Shown: one piece after another, positions 43,456-52,213 of the stretch
How positions within the stretch are numbered: position 1 is the first letter of the stretch
Layout of the letters: each line of letters starts with the position of its first letter
Assembly: GCF_002138415.1 (NCBI RefSeq)
Contig: NZ_CP015612.1
Location: 2,396,001-2,460,000, forward strand
Direction: 5' to 3'
From: Stenotrophomonas maltophilia
GTDB lineage: Bacteria > Pseudomonadota > Gammaproteobacteria > Xanthomonadales > Xanthomonadaceae
DNA: 64,000 nt
Made by a program: the position numbers and the translations under genes
Notes under the pieces: model-generated
Told to the model about the DNA's origin: nothing
Databases searched by the model: none
Seen by the model: only the letters and a program-made list of their open reading frames with translations

Positions 43456-44325
43456 ATGACGCCTGCATGGAACAGTGAACGGCTGTGGGTGCTGCGTCTC
43501 ATGGCCCGCCACGCCTTGCATCGTGCGAGCGTGAAGGTCGGCGCAGCACTGCTGCCCATGCTGACGGCCCACGCATCAACTCGCCTCGCCGAAGGGGCCT
43601 TCGCCACGCTCGGCCCCCTACTTCACGCAGAGCGCCATGGCCGCGCCTTCCACACCCTGCAGCGACTGGGTCACGCCCCGTCGACCGCCACGGAGTTGAG
43701 CGCCCGTTTCCTGGCGGGGCACTGGCTTCGCAAGGTCCATGTGCACCACCTGCAGTCGCTGCCCTTCCCCGCCCTGCAGCACCTTTTGCGGGGAATGGCC
43801 TGGCGTGACCCTGGCGCGCTATGGCCCTCCGCTGCAGGACGCCGGCGGGTGGTCTGCCTGCTGCCCAGCGGCAATATCGAACTGGCAATGGCGGCACTGC
43901 TGGACCGTCCGGGCGCACCCGCGCACTACTTCATCAACGCGCTTCACCATGAAGATTCCCCCATTCACCGCACGCTTCTGGCACTGCAGCGTCAGGGCCA
44001 TCGCCTGGACATCGGCCGACCATCACGCTGCGGCCAGGCCTGGAGGAAGCTGAGGCGCGGGGCCACGGTGGTGACCGTGCTGGACCCCTGCCCCTGGCGC
44101 CAGACCGGAAGCGCCACGGAGCCCCCGCCGCTGCGCTTGGCAAGGCTGGCTCAGGTGCCTGTGCTGCTGCTCGGCCATCGTTGCGATGGCAGCGCCGCGG
44201 GCGCGCTGCATGTGCTGGGCGAGTACAGTGCCGAGTCCATTGCCAATGGCGCAACGGCGCTGTACGCCAGCGCGCATGCGTTTCTGGCTGCTGCGCCGCA
44301 CGACTGGCGCGATCTGGATCGTTGA
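43456..44325 (+). CDS. LpxL/HtrB-like acyltransferase fold protein lacking catalytic His
   Basis: A 289-residue protein that reads like the LpxL/HtrB lysophospholipid acyltransferase family: HWLRKVHVHHLQSLPFPALQ, then VVCLLPSGNIELAMAALL, followed by LALQRQGHRLDIGRPSRCGQ and WRKLRRGATVVTVLDPCPW. In the family the motif is HxxNWE-like with a catalytic His six residues before the acid; here the equivalent position is Pro (LPSGNIE), so the active His is missing. No signal peptide is seen. The gene is divergent from the sensor-kinase operon, whose start region it overlaps or nearly abuts. The fold is inference from the motif pattern; it could be a pseudoenzyme or a regulator. Confidence 0.55.
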   Translation: MTPAWNSERLWVLRLMARHALHRASVKVGAALLPMLTAHASTRLAEGAFATLGPLLHAERHGRAFHTLQRLGHAPSTATELSARFLAGHWLRKVHVHHLQSLPFPALQHLLRGMAWRDPGALWPSAAGRRRVVCLLPSGNIELAMAALLDRPGAPAHYFINALHHEDSPIHRTLLALQRQGHRLDIGRPSRCGQAWRKLRRGATVVTVLDPCPWRQTGSATEPPPLRLARLAQVPVLLLGHRCDGSAAGALHVLGEYSAESIANGATALYASAHAFLAAAPHDWRDLDR

Positions 44326-44335
44326 TCCGATCCTT

Positions 44336-44367
44336 CGGCCGCAGCAGGTGGTCACCCGCTGCGGCCG
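44336..44367. terminator. Bidirectional hairpin between convergent genes
   Basis: CGGCCGCAGC and GCTGCGGCCG form a 10-bp stem, with a smaller inner GGTG/CACC stem. It lies between the stops of the acyltransferase-like gene and the convergent ohr gene and probably ends both transcripts. No U-tract is present. Confidence 0.55.
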
Positions 44368-44373
44368 GCAGCA

Positions 44374-44799
44374 TCAGGCAACGTTAAGCGCCACGTTGAT
44401 GTTGTTGCGGGTGGCGTGCGAGTACGGGCAGACGACGTGCGCCTTGCGCACGAGGTCCTCGGCCTGCACGGTGGGGACACCCGGCAGCGAGATGGTCAGC
44501 GCAACGTCGATGGCGAAGCCGGTGCTGACCGCACCGATGCCAACGCGGCCGGTCACGGAAGCATTGTCGCCGATGGCAATGCTCTCCTGACCCGCCACGT
44601 ACTTGAGCGCGCCGAGGAAGCAGGCCGAGTAGCCGGCGGCGAACAGCTGTTCCGGGTTGGTGCCGGTGCCGCCGGTGCCGCCCAGTTCGACGGGGGTGGA
44701 CAGGGCGATGTCCAGCATCTTGTCGGACGAGGTGGCGCGGCCCTCGCGCCCGCCGACGGCGGTGGCCTGGGCTGAGTACAGGATCGATTCGATGCTCAT
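44374..44799 (-). CDS. ohr: Organic hydroperoxide resistance protein (Ohr/OsmC)
   Basis: A 141-residue Ohr-family peroxidase. The N-terminus [20 protein letters not shown] and the two redox cysteines in [14 protein letters not shown] and [13 protein letters not shown] are characteristic, as is [15 protein letters not shown]. Ohr reduces organic hydroperoxides using lipoylated partners. In many bacteria the gene is controlled by OhrR, a MarR regulator; none is adjacent here. The start is the first ATG after a weak ribosome site; the upstream open frame has no family similarity. Confidence 0.9.
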   Translation of the reverse strand: MSIESILYSAQATAVGGREGRATSSDKMLDIALSTPVELGGTGGTGTNPEQLFAAGYSACFLGALKYVAGQESIAIGDNASVTGRVGIGAVSTGFAIDVALTISLPGVPTVQAEDLVRKAHVVCPYSHATRNNINVALNVA

Positions 44800-44922
44800 G
44801 CAATGCTCCGGTAGGTTGAGTGGACAGGTGGCGGTCTGTACCGCCACCGTTCCATCCTCTACCCCGGCAGACAGGCCTTCCATCGGACAGCGACGATAGC
44901 GCTGCGCCCGCCACGCATGCAC

Positions 44923-45588
44923 TCAGCCGTGCAGGTGCACGTACACGGCCAGCAGCGCCAGATGCCCCACGTAGTACCCATAGAACGCCCAACGCCGGCG
45001 CGGCAGCCGCCACTGCACGCGCGTCACGGCCAAGGCCACCGGGATGGCCAGAAGCGCCCAGCCATTGTGGTTGACCCAGCACACCGCCGCCCAGCCGACC
45101 AGCAACAGCCACCACGCGCGATGCCGGAACGCCAGCCAGCCCAGCAGCACGAAGCCAACGCCTGCCCACTGGTAATCCACCAGCATCGGCAACATGCCAG
45201 CAGCGAGCAGCAACAGCAGTGGGCGGTTACTGGCCAGCGCATGCACGGCCACCGCAGCCAACGCGAAGGTGAGCAGGATGTTGAGCGGCAACCAGGCGCC
45301 GAAGGCCAGTGCATGCAGCGGCTGCGCGATCACGCCCCATGCGGCCAGGCGGCGGATCGACTTGCGCAGGTCCGCCCCCGGTTGGGCGAGGTTGCAGGCC
45401 ATCACCAGCGCGAACAGCGGGAAGGCGATGCGCCCCAGTTCGCTTACGACCGGCAGGTAGCCCCCGTAGATCACTTTCGCCACGTGGTCGCCGGTCATGG
45501 TCAGCAGCGCGATCCATTTCAGCAGCTCGCGTGCGCCGCTGCTGAGAGTGGGATCGGGCGTGGGCATCCCTGTAGTGGTCGCTTGCAT
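44923..45588 (-). CDS. TraX family membrane protein
   Basis: A 221-residue membrane protein with six or more hydrophobic helices. The start LLKWIALLTMTGDHVAKVIY and GRIAFPLFALVMACNLAQPG are conserved in TraX, and the C-terminal YVGHLALLAVYVHLH matches the family's end. TraX was first known for acetylating F-pilin; chromosomal forms are of unknown function and probably act as acyltransferases. It is divergent from the proline iminopeptidase gene and 123 bases upstream of the ohr start on the same strand. An internal ATG seven codons in is a possible start. Confidence 0.82.
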   Translation of the reverse strand: MQATTTGMPTPDPTLSSGARELLKWIALLTMTGDHVAKVIYGGYLPVVSELGRIAFPLFALVMACNLAQPGADLRKSIRRLAAWGVIAQPLHALAFGAWLPLNILLTFALAAVAVHALASNRPLLLLLAAGMLPMLVDYQWAGVGFVLLGWLAFRHRAWWLLLVGWAAVCWVNHNGWALLAIPVALAVTRVQWRLPRRRWAFYGYYVGHLALLAVYVHLHG

Positions 45589-45702
45589 CGCGGAAGCTTA
45601 TGCGCATCGGCCAGCCCATTTCCAGCGCTGGGAAGGTGCGTGCCACTGCAGGCAGCGGGCGGCGGCGCTATGCTGGCGGCCTCTGTTTGTGAGATACCTG
45701 CC

Positions 45703-46662
45703 ATGCGCACGCTTTACCCCGCCATCGAGCCCTACCGCGAATTCACCCTGCCGGTGAGCGATCTGCACACCTTGCACATCGAGGAATGCGGCACGCCGGA
45801 GGGGATCCCGGTGGTGTACCTGCATGGCGGCCCAGGCGCCGGCATCTCGCCGACCCATCGGCGCTTCTTCGACCCGGCGCGCTACCGCATCGTCCTGATC
45901 GACCAGCGCGGCAGCGGACGCTCCACGCCGTTCGGCGAGCTGCGCGACAACACCACGCAGGACCTGGTGGCCGACATCGAGAAGGTGCGCGAGCACTTGG
46001 GCATCGAACGCTGGCTGGTCTACGGCGGCTCCTGGGGCTCGACCCTGTCGCTGGCCTACGCGCAGGCACATCCCGAACGTGCCACCGGCCTGATCGTGCG
46101 CGGCGTGTTCCTCGGCCGCGAGATGGAGAACCGCTGGTTCGCCGAGGCCAACGGCGGTGCGCGCTGGATCTTCCCGGAACGCTGGGACCGCTACGAGGCC
46201 CATATCCCGGAGGATGAGCGCAGCGACATGATTGCGGCCTACTGGACGCGCATGGACAGCGCCGATGAGGCCACCCGCATCGCCGCCGCGCAGGCCTGGC
46301 TGGGCTGGGAGGACAACGCCGCTACCCTGCAGCATGTCGTGGATGCGGTGTCCACCGATGATCCGCGGGACACGTTGGCAAAGGCCCGCATCGAAGCGCA
46401 CTACTTCCGCAACGGCATCTTTCTGGAACCCGACCAGCTGCTGCGCAACATCGATCGCATCCGCCACCTGCCCGGCGTGATCGTGCAGGGGCGCTACGAC
46501 ATCATCTGTCCGCCGCGCAGCGCCTGGGACCTGGCCAAGGCCTGGCCGGAAGCGCGCCTGGAGATGGTGACCTCCGGCCACAGCGCGAATGAACCGGCGA
46601 CGGTCGACGCGCTGGTGCGCGCCACCGACGCCTTCGCGGACCGCGTCACTGCCGGCAACTGA
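45703..46662 (+). CDS. pip: Proline iminopeptidase
   Basis: A 319-residue alpha/beta-hydrolase of the S33 family. It starts MRTLYPAIEPYREFTLPVSD, has the oxyanion-hole motif YLHGGPGAGISPTHRRFFDP, DQRGSGRSTPFG, and the nucleophile elbow VYGGSWGSTLSLAYAQAHPE. The acid lies in VIVQGRYDIICPP and the His in TSGHSANEPA. This is the proline iminopeptidase pattern; the enzyme removes N-terminal Pro from peptides in the cytosol. No signal peptide is seen. Length is as expected. It is convergent with the alpha/beta hydrolase at 46774. Confidence 0.93.
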   Translation: MRTLYPAIEPYREFTLPVSDLHTLHIEECGTPEGIPVVYLHGGPGAGISPTHRRFFDPARYRIVLIDQRGSGRSTPFGELRDNTTQDLVADIEKVREHLGIERWLVYGGSWGSTLSLAYAQAHPERATGLIVRGVFLGREMENRWFAEANGGARWIFPERWDRYEAHIPEDERSDMIAAYWTRMDSADEATRIAAAQAWLGWEDNAATLQHVVDAVSTDDPRDTLAKARIEAHYFRNGIFLEPDQLLRNIDRIRHLPGVIVQGRYDIICPPRSAWDLAKAWPEARLEMVTSGHSANEPATVDALVRATDAFADRVTAGN

Positions 46663-46773
46663 TTACGAAGCACAGGGAGGCTTCCTATCAGGTGCGTCCT
46701 GGCGCGTTGACAAGAGCGACCAGCTGCAATCGCCCGCCCCGTCCTGGTCGCACTGCCGGACGGAGGCGTAGGT

Positions 46774-47634
46774 CTAGAGCTGTGCCCTGAGCCAATCGAT
46801 CTGGATCTTGATGATCCTCTGGAAGTACTCGCCACTGTAGACATCGTAGTGGCGCGCATCCGGCTCTTGATAGAGCGTCTTCTCGTCTGCGGCGACTGCA
46901 TCGAACAGGGCGCGCCCCTGCGCAGGGGGATTCACACGATCCTGGCCGGCAATCACCACCAGCGTTGGACAGGTAACCCGTGCGGCCGCCAGGGCTGGCT
47001 TGTAGTTCAGGGTATCGCGGACCGTCAGGAACGGAATCTTGACATCCATCTTTGGATGCTTCTCCCTGTTCTCCTCAAAAAATGCCTTCGATTCGGCATC
47101 GTTCAGCACCTTGGTGATGCCTACGAGCATTTCCTTGCCCGTCGTGGCTTGCCTTTCGGCCATCTTGTCCAGCGTGGTCACGAATGCTGCCTTTTCAACT
47201 TCGCTCATGTGTCCGGTCACCACCTCCTCGCCGTCCGCGAAGCCCAGCTGACTGATCACGCAGCGAATTCCGCCGTCCTGCGCAGCCGCGCCAAAGACAT
47301 GCCCTGCACCCAGCGACGTTCCCCATAGCGCGATCCGCGTACTGTCCACATCCGAGCGTGCGCGAACCCACCTGATGACAGACCGGATGTCCTCGATCTG
47401 CATCGCAGGCACGAGCCGACCTCGCTCACCGTCACTGTCTCCAAAACCCCGATAGTCGAACGTGACGGCCACAAATCCCGCCTTCGCAAAGGCATCGGCG
47501 AAGTCTGGAAGGAGCAGCTCCTTGATGCCGCAGAAACCATGGCACAAGATGATGACGGACCTTGATGGGCCGTTTTCGGGCTCGCGAACCGTCAGGGATA
47601 TCCCCTCGGGAAGATGCTGGGTCGACGTTTTCAT
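46774..47634 (-). CDS. Alpha/beta hydrolase (dienelactone hydrolase-like)
   Basis: A 286-residue cytosolic alpha/beta-hydrolase. The HG motif is VIILCHGFCGIKE, then DYRGFGDSDGERG, and the nucleophile motif is ALWGTSLGAGHVFG. The acid is probably in LVVIAGQDRVNPP, and the His in PDARHYDVYSGEYF. The order fits dienelactone-hydrolase/acetyl-xylan-type family members, often annotated only as alpha/beta hydrolase. Substrate is unknown. It faces the proline iminopeptidase gene. The start is the only ATG before the family similarity. Confidence 0.8.
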   Translation of the reverse strand: MKTSTQHLPEGISLTVREPENGPSRSVIILCHGFCGIKELLLPDFADAFAKAGFVAVTFDYRGFGDSDGERGRLVPAMQIEDIRSVIRWVRARSDVDSTRIALWGTSLGAGHVFGAAAQDGGIRCVISQLGFADGEEVVTGHMSEVEKAAFVTTLDKMAERQATTGKEMLVGITKVLNDAESKAFFEENREKHPKMDVKIPFLTVRDTLNYKPALAAARVTCPTLVVIAGQDRVNPPAQGRALFDAVAADEKTLYQEPDARHYDVYSGEYFQRIIKIQIDWLRAQL

Positions 47635-48163
47635 TGATGGCCCTGTGTCTGTGTGGTGGAAGGCAGTCTATTTCCAGAGCAACGCCTCCCGGAGCAACGT
47701 ATCTGCGTGCTCCGCACAAACCGTGACGTAGACCCGCCAGGAACGAAGGGCACCGGGACGCTGCATGCAAAGGCCCCTCCCTCGAGTCGGGCCGAAAGCG
47801 TCAAGAGCCCAGACGGCGCCATCCATTCGCTCAAACTGATGAGTGAGCCGCATTACGTGCGTTCCGTGGGAAGGGGCCCAGAATGTTCGAAGCGTCATCG
47901 CGGCATCAGCTATACCAAGGTATAGCCGGGCTAACCCACGAGCCTCTAGGACTGCCCCATTCAGGGGCGGACAATGGCGCCACTGGCCAGGGCAATCCTG
48001 GCCGGCACCCTCCCCTCATGGAGACGCAGATGGACCCCGACCCTACCGGGCGCACAGCGCCCCGGATGCCCGCTTGTTGCCTGTTCCTGGCGCCTGCCCG
48101 CCGGTCCCTGCCTGCCTGATTGACGGGGGATCGCCAGGTGCCGCCTGCCTGGAGATCGCCCCC
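47635..48163 (+). promoter_or_regulatory. Intergenic region and structured leader before the mgtA operon
   Basis: No convincing gene is seen in 47635-47900. At 47909-47926 there is an inverted repeat GCTATACC-AA-GGTATAGC, probably an operator. From 47950 several GC-rich stems follow: GCCCC/GGGGC (47954-47968), GGCCAGG/CCTGGCC (47985-48003) and GGGCGC/GCGCCC (48048-48062). They fall in the expected leader of the transcript for the small protein, MgtA and MgtC, so a metal-dependent attenuator is possible. The sequence does not match an M-box or the Salmonella mgtA leader that I can recall. The small gene has GGAG ahead of its ATG at 48164. Confidence 0.45.
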
Positions 48164-48463
48164 ATGTCCTACAAGATCCTCTACATCACCCTGCGCCGCC
48201 TGATCGGTGAGCGCGATGTTTCTGCCCTGCGCAGCCAGCTGCTGCAGCACGGCCCGGTCATGTTCGCCCGTTCGCTGTCGCTCGGCTCGCCACGCGTAGT
48301 GGCCGACGCGCTGTCGCTGCTGCCGATCAGCGAGCGCATCAACGTGCTGCGCCACCTGCCCTACCCGCTGCGCGATGCGATGAAGCCGCTGTGCATTGGT
48401 GGCAGCCAGCGCCTGCACATGCAGCCGTGGTCGCCGGCGGTGCTGGCGATGCGCCACGCCTGA
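48164..48463 (+). CDS. Small protein at the head of the mgtA operon
   Basis: A 99-residue protein, MSYKILYITLRRLIGERDVS at the start. It is soluble and helical (SALRSQLLQHGPVMFARSLS; ALSLLPISERINVLRHLPYP), with no signal peptide, membrane helix or known domain. It lies 64 bases before mgtA in the same direction, so is probably co-transcribed. It could regulate or assemble the transporter, but this is inference. GGAG at about 10 bases upstream supports the start at 48164. Confidence 0.65.
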   Translation: MSYKILYITLRRLIGERDVSALRSQLLQHGPVMFARSLSLGSPRVVADALSLLPISERINVLRHLPYPLRDAMKPLCIGGSQRLHMQPWSPAVLAMRHA

Positions 48464-48526
48464 CCTGTTCCATCCGTTCCGTTCGTGTTCCGGCCCCGGC
48501 CGGCTCTGACATTCGAGGAGAGTCCC

Positions 48527-51286
48527 ATGAGCCTGCTCAACGCCTGGTTCAACGCCTTCCTGCGCAGCCGTCGCGCAGGCAACCTGTTCCGCCGCCGCGC
48601 GATGCCCGAAGCCGGCTTCGGCCCGGGCAGCGCCGAGGCCGCCCCGTTCGCGCTCACCACCGGCCTGGTCACCCTTGCCCAGCAGGATGAAGCCCAGCTG
48701 CTGGCCACGCTGGAGTCGCATGCCGATGGCCTCAGCCCGCATGAGGCCGAGGAGCGGCTGGCCACGCTCGGCCCCAACGAGGTGGATCACGAAAAGCCGC
48801 TGCCGTGGTGGCGCCACCTGTGGCAGTGCTACCGCAACCCGTTCAACCTGCTGCTGACCGTACTGGCGGCGGTGTCCTGGCTGACCGAGGACATCAAGGC
48901 CACGATCGTGATCGGCGCGATGGTGCTGCTGTCCACGCTGATCCGCTTCGTGCAGGAAGGCCGCTCCAACCGTGCCGCCGAGCGGCTGAAGGCACTGGTC
49001 GGCAATACCGCACGCGTGCTGCGCCGCAATCCCGGTACCGAGGCGGCAGACGTGGCCGACCGGTACTTCGGTGCGCACCTGCACAGCCGTCGCCCGGCGC
49101 GACTGCTGGACCTGCCGATCCGCGAACTGGTGCCCGGTGATCACATCGTGCTGTCGGCCGGCGACATGATTCCGGCTGACTGCCGTGTGCTGACCGCCAA
49201 GGATCTGTTCGTGGCGCAGGCGGCGATGACCGGCGAGTCGCTGCCGGTGGAGAAGTTCGCGCACCCGGGCGATGGCCTGGCCGGTCTGCTGGAGCAGCAC
49301 AACCTGTTGTTCATGGGCACCAATGTGGTGTCCGGCACCGCCACCGCCGTGGTGCTGGCCACCGGCAACCGTACCTACTTCGGCACCCTGGCCCAGCGCA
49401 GCACCGCCACCGACCGTGCGCCCACCGCGTTCCAGGCCGGCGTCAACAGCGTCAGCTGGCTGCTGATCCGCTTCGCGCTGGTGATGGTGCCGTTCGTGCT
49501 GCTGATCAACGGCTGGACCAAGGGTGACTGGACCGAGGCGTTCCTGTTCGCGCTGTCGGTGGCGGTCGGCCTGCCCCCGGAGATGCTGCCAATGATTGTC
49601 ACCTCCACCCTGGCCAAGGGTGCGGTGCTGCTGTCGCGGCGCAAGGTGATCGTCAAGCGCCTGGATGCGATCCAGAACTTCGGCGCGATGGAAGTGCTGT
49701 GCACCGACAAGACCGGCACCCTCACCCAGGACAAGATCGCGCTGGAACGGCACACCGACGTGTTCGGTCACGATTCGGAGGATGTGCTGAAGTTCGCCTA
49801 CCTCAACAGCCATTTCCAGACCGGGCTGATCAACCTGCTCGACCGTGCGGTGCTGGAGCACGTGGAGCTGCAGAGCTCGCTGCGGCTGTCGCAGGACTAC
49901 CACAAGGTGGATGAGATTCCATTCGACTTCGAGCGCCGCCGCATGTCGGTGGTGGTGTCCGAGCGCGAGGATCACCATGAGCTGATCTGCAAGGGCGCAG
50001 TGGAAGAGATGCTGGCGGTGTGCAGCACCGTGCGCGAGAACGGCCAGGACATGCCACTGGACGAGCGCCGTCTGGCGCGCGTGCGGCAGACCACCGAGGA
50101 ACTGAACGAACAGGGCCTGCGCGTGGTGGCAGTGGCGATGAAGGAAACTGCTGCCAGCCAGACCGTGTATTCGCAGGCTGACGAGTGCGGCCTGACCCTG
50201 GTCGGCTACGTGGCCTTCCTGGACCCGCCGAAGGAATCGGCTGCGCAGGCGCTGCAGGCGCTGGCCGCACATGGCGTGGAAGTGAAGGTCTTCACCGGCG
50301 ACAACGAGCTGGTGACCGCCCGCGTCTGCGCACAGGTGGGGCTGGACGCCGACACCATCCTGACCGGCCCGCAGATCGAGCGCATGGATGACGGCGCGCT
50401 GTCGCGGGCGTTGCACCACCACCGCGTGTTTGCCCGCCTGACACCGCTGCACAAGGAGCGCCTGGTACGCGAGCTGCGCGCACAGGGCAAGGTGGTCGGC
50501 TTCCTTGGCGACGGCATCAACGATGCACCGGCGCTGCGCGCGGCCGATATCGGCATCAGCGTGGACAGCGCGGTGGACATCGCCAAGGAGGCCGCCGACA
50601 TCATCCTGCTGGGAAAGAACCTGATGGTGCTGGAGGAAGGCGTCATCCAGGGCCGGCGTACGTTCAACAACATGCTGAAGTACATCCGCATGACCGCCAG
50701 CTCCAACTTCGGCAACGTGTTCTCGGTGCTGGTGGCCTCGGCCTTCCTGCCATTCCTGCCGATGCTGCCACTGCAGCTGTTGGTACAGAACCTGCTGTAC
50801 GACATCTCGCAGATCGCCATTCCGTTCGACAACGTGGACGAGGAGCTGGTGCGCAAGCCACTGAAGTGGAACCCGGCGGACATCGGCCGTTTCATGGTGT
50901 TCTTCGGACCGATCAGCTCGATCTTCGACCTGAGCTGCTTCGCCCTGATGTGGTACGTGTTCGATGCACGCTCGCCGGCCGACCAGGGCCTGTTCCAGTC
51001 CGGCTGGTTCGTGGTGGGCCTGCTGACCCAGACCCTGATCGTGCACATGATCCGTACACCGAAGGTGCCGTTCCTGCAGAGCATCGCCGCGCCGCCGCTG
51101 CTGGTGATGACCGGCCTGATCATGGCCATCGGTGTGGCCCTGCCGATGAGCCCACTGGCCGGCTACTTCAAGCTGCAGGCCCTGCCGACCGGCTACTGGC
51201 CGTTCCTGGTGGCGATCCTGTTCGGCTATGCGGTACTGACCACCGCACTGAAGAAGTTCTACATCCGTCGTTACGGCTGGCAGTAA
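48527..51286 (+). CDS. mgtA: Magnesium-transporting P-type ATPase (P3B)
   Basis: A 919-residue P-type ATPase. It has MgtA-type N-terminal sequence, early helices (NPFNLLLTVLAAVSWLTED, IVIGAMVLLSTLIRFVQE), the actuator motif MTGESLPVEKFA, the phosphorylation motif CTDKTGTLTQDK with Asp394, the nucleotide-binding KGAVEEM, and the hinge GDGINDAPALRAADIGISVD. The C-terminal helices contain the P3B sequence PLQLLVQNLLYDISQIAIPF. It imports Mg2+ (and probably Ni2+/Co2+) down the gradient with ATP hydrolysis and is usually induced by low Mg2+. The ATG at 48527 follows GAGGAG at good spacing. MgtC follows 30 bases downstream. Confidence 0.92.
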   Translation: MSLLNAWFNAFLRSRRAGNLFRRRAMPEAGFGPGSAEAAPFALTTGLVTLAQQDEAQLLATLESHADGLSPHEAEERLATLGPNEVDHEKPLPWWRHLWQCYRNPFNLLLTVLAAVSWLTEDIKATIVIGAMVLLSTLIRFVQEGRSNRAAERLKALVGNTARVLRRNPGTEAADVADRYFGAHLHSRRPARLLDLPIRELVPGDHIVLSAGDMIPADCRVLTAKDLFVAQAAMTGESLPVEKFAHPGDGLAGLLEQHNLLFMGTNVVSGTATAVVLATGNRTYFGTLAQRSTATDRAPTAFQAGVNSVSWLLIRFALVMVPFVLLINGWTKGDWTEAFLFALSVAVGLPPEMLPMIVTSTLAKGAVLLSRRKVIVKRLDAIQNFGAMEVLCTDKTGTLTQDKIALERHTDVFGHDSEDVLKFAYLNSHFQTGLINLLDRAVLEHVELQSSLRLSQDYHKVDEIPFDFERRRMSVVVSEREDHHELICKGAVEEMLAVCSTVRENGQDMPLDERRLARVRQTTEELNEQGLRVVAVAMKETAASQTVYSQADECGLTLVGYVAFLDPPKESAAQALQALAAHGVEVKVFTGDNELVTARVCAQVGLDADTILTGPQIERMDDGALSRALHHHRVFARLTPLHKERLVRELRAQGKVVGFLGDGINDAPALRAADIGISVDSAVDIAKEAADIILLGKNLMVLEEGVIQGRRTFNNMLKYIRMTASSNFGNVFSVLVASAFLPFLPMLPLQLLVQNLLYDISQIAIPFDNVDEELVRKPLKWNPADIGRFMVFFGPISSIFDLSCFALMWYVFDARSPADQGLFQSGWFVVGLLTQTLIVHMIRTPKVPFLQSIAAPPLLVMTGLIMAIGVALPMSPLAGYFKLQALPTGYWPFLVAILFGYAVLTTALKKFYIRRYGWQ

Positions 51287-51316
51287 GCGCCCGCCGCTTG
51301 TCCAGGGAGAAACACA

Positions 51317-52054
51317 ATGGACATCAATCCGAACCTGCCGGCGTTCAACGCCGGCGCAACCCTCAGTTCGCTGATCAGCCTGTCGGTAGCCTTCGTGCTT
51401 GGCACCGTCATCGGCCTGGAACGGCAGCTGCGCCAACGCACCGCCGGCCTGCGCACCAATACGCTGGTGGCGGTAGGTGCGGCAGTGTTCGTGGATCTGG
51501 CCGTGCGCTTCCACGACCTGTACGGCGGCCCGCCGTCGCCACTGCATGTGGTGGCCTATGTGATCTCCGGTGTCGGCTTTCTCGGCGCCGGTGCGATCAT
51601 GAAGGACGGTGCCCAGGTGTCCGGCCTGAACACCGCCGCCACGCTGTGGGGCTCGGCGGCGGTCGGTGCCTGCGCGGGTATCAAGCTGCTGCCGGAGGCG
51701 GTGATGGCGGCGGTGTTCGTGCTCGCCGCCAACACGCTGCTGCGGCCGGTGGTGAACCGCATCCAGCGGCAACCGCTGCCGGAGGCGTTCAGCGAGGCAA
51801 CCTATGCGATCAACGTGGTCTGCCAGCGCGAGCAGCAGGCCGAGGTGCTGGACCAACTCTTGCTGCTACTGGAACAGGCGCACTACCCGGTACGCGCGGT
51901 GGACCAGCGCCCGTTCGGCGAGCGCGACGTGGAGATAGAGGCCGTACTGTATGCCACCACGGTGGATGCCGGTGAACTGGATGCGGTGCTGGCCACGCTG
52001 GCGACCACCCCCGGCGTGCTGCAGGGGTTCTGGAACGCCAGCCTGGAGGAGTAG
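51317..52054 (+). CDS. mgtC: MgtC family protein
   Basis: A 245-residue membrane protein of the MgtC/SapB family. The N-terminal membrane part has LISLSVAFVLGTVIGLERQL, RTAGLRTNTLVAVGAAVFV and VISGVGFLGAGAIMKDGAQV followed by GLNTAATLWGSAAVGA, all typical. The C-terminal about 90 residues form an ACT-like soluble domain. In Salmonella, MgtC inhibits the F1Fo ATP synthase and adjusts phosphate uptake under low Mg2+ in macrophages. The gene follows mgtA by 30 bases and shares its operon. A SMAG repeat cluster follows. Confidence 0.9.
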   Translation: MDINPNLPAFNAGATLSSLISLSVAFVLGTVIGLERQLRQRTAGLRTNTLVAVGAAVFVDLAVRFHDLYGGPPSPLHVVAYVISGVGFLGAGAIMKDGAQVSGLNTAATLWGSAAVGACAGIKLLPEAVMAAVFVLAANTLLRPVVNRIQRQPLPEAFSEATYAINVVCQREQQAEVLDQLLLLLEQAHYPVRAVDQRPFGERDVEIEAVLYATTVDAGELDAVLATLATTPGVLQGFWNASLEE

Positions 52055-52061
52055 CCGCTCG

Positions 52062-52165
52062 GTAGTGCCGGCCGCTGGCCGGCAACCTCATGGACGCCGG
52101 AAAAACCGAGCATTGCTCTGGTGTGTGCCGACCAACGGTCGGCACCCACCAAGGTCGGCATCTAC
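52062..52165. repeat. SMAG cluster after mgtC
   Basis: GTAGTGCCGGCCGCTGGCCG starts at 52062, a hairpin GTGCCGACC/GGTCGGCAC lies at 52125-52145, and a CTAC terminus ends at 52165. They lie between mgtC and the FixL-like kinase gene, where they could end the mgtA-mgtC transcript. Confidence 0.7.
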
Positions 52166-52213
52166 CAAATCCGGCTTTGCTATCCTTTCCCCCCACGCCA
52201 GGGAGCCGCCCCG

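Noticed and set aside
47653..47925. Small open frames in the gap before the mgtA operon
   Set aside because: Several overlapping frames occur on both strands with no ribosome site, no codon pattern and no recognised domain.
47927..48163. M-box or mgtA-type Mg2+ riboswitch
   Set aside because: The stem order and conserved blocks of those classes were not found. The region is left as a structured leader of unknown type.
47906..51856. A very long open frame antisense to mgtA and mgtC
   Set aside because: It is a codon-bias shadow: the product is a low-complexity Gln/His/Arg-rich chain with no known fold, and the sense frame encodes clear MgtA and MgtC.
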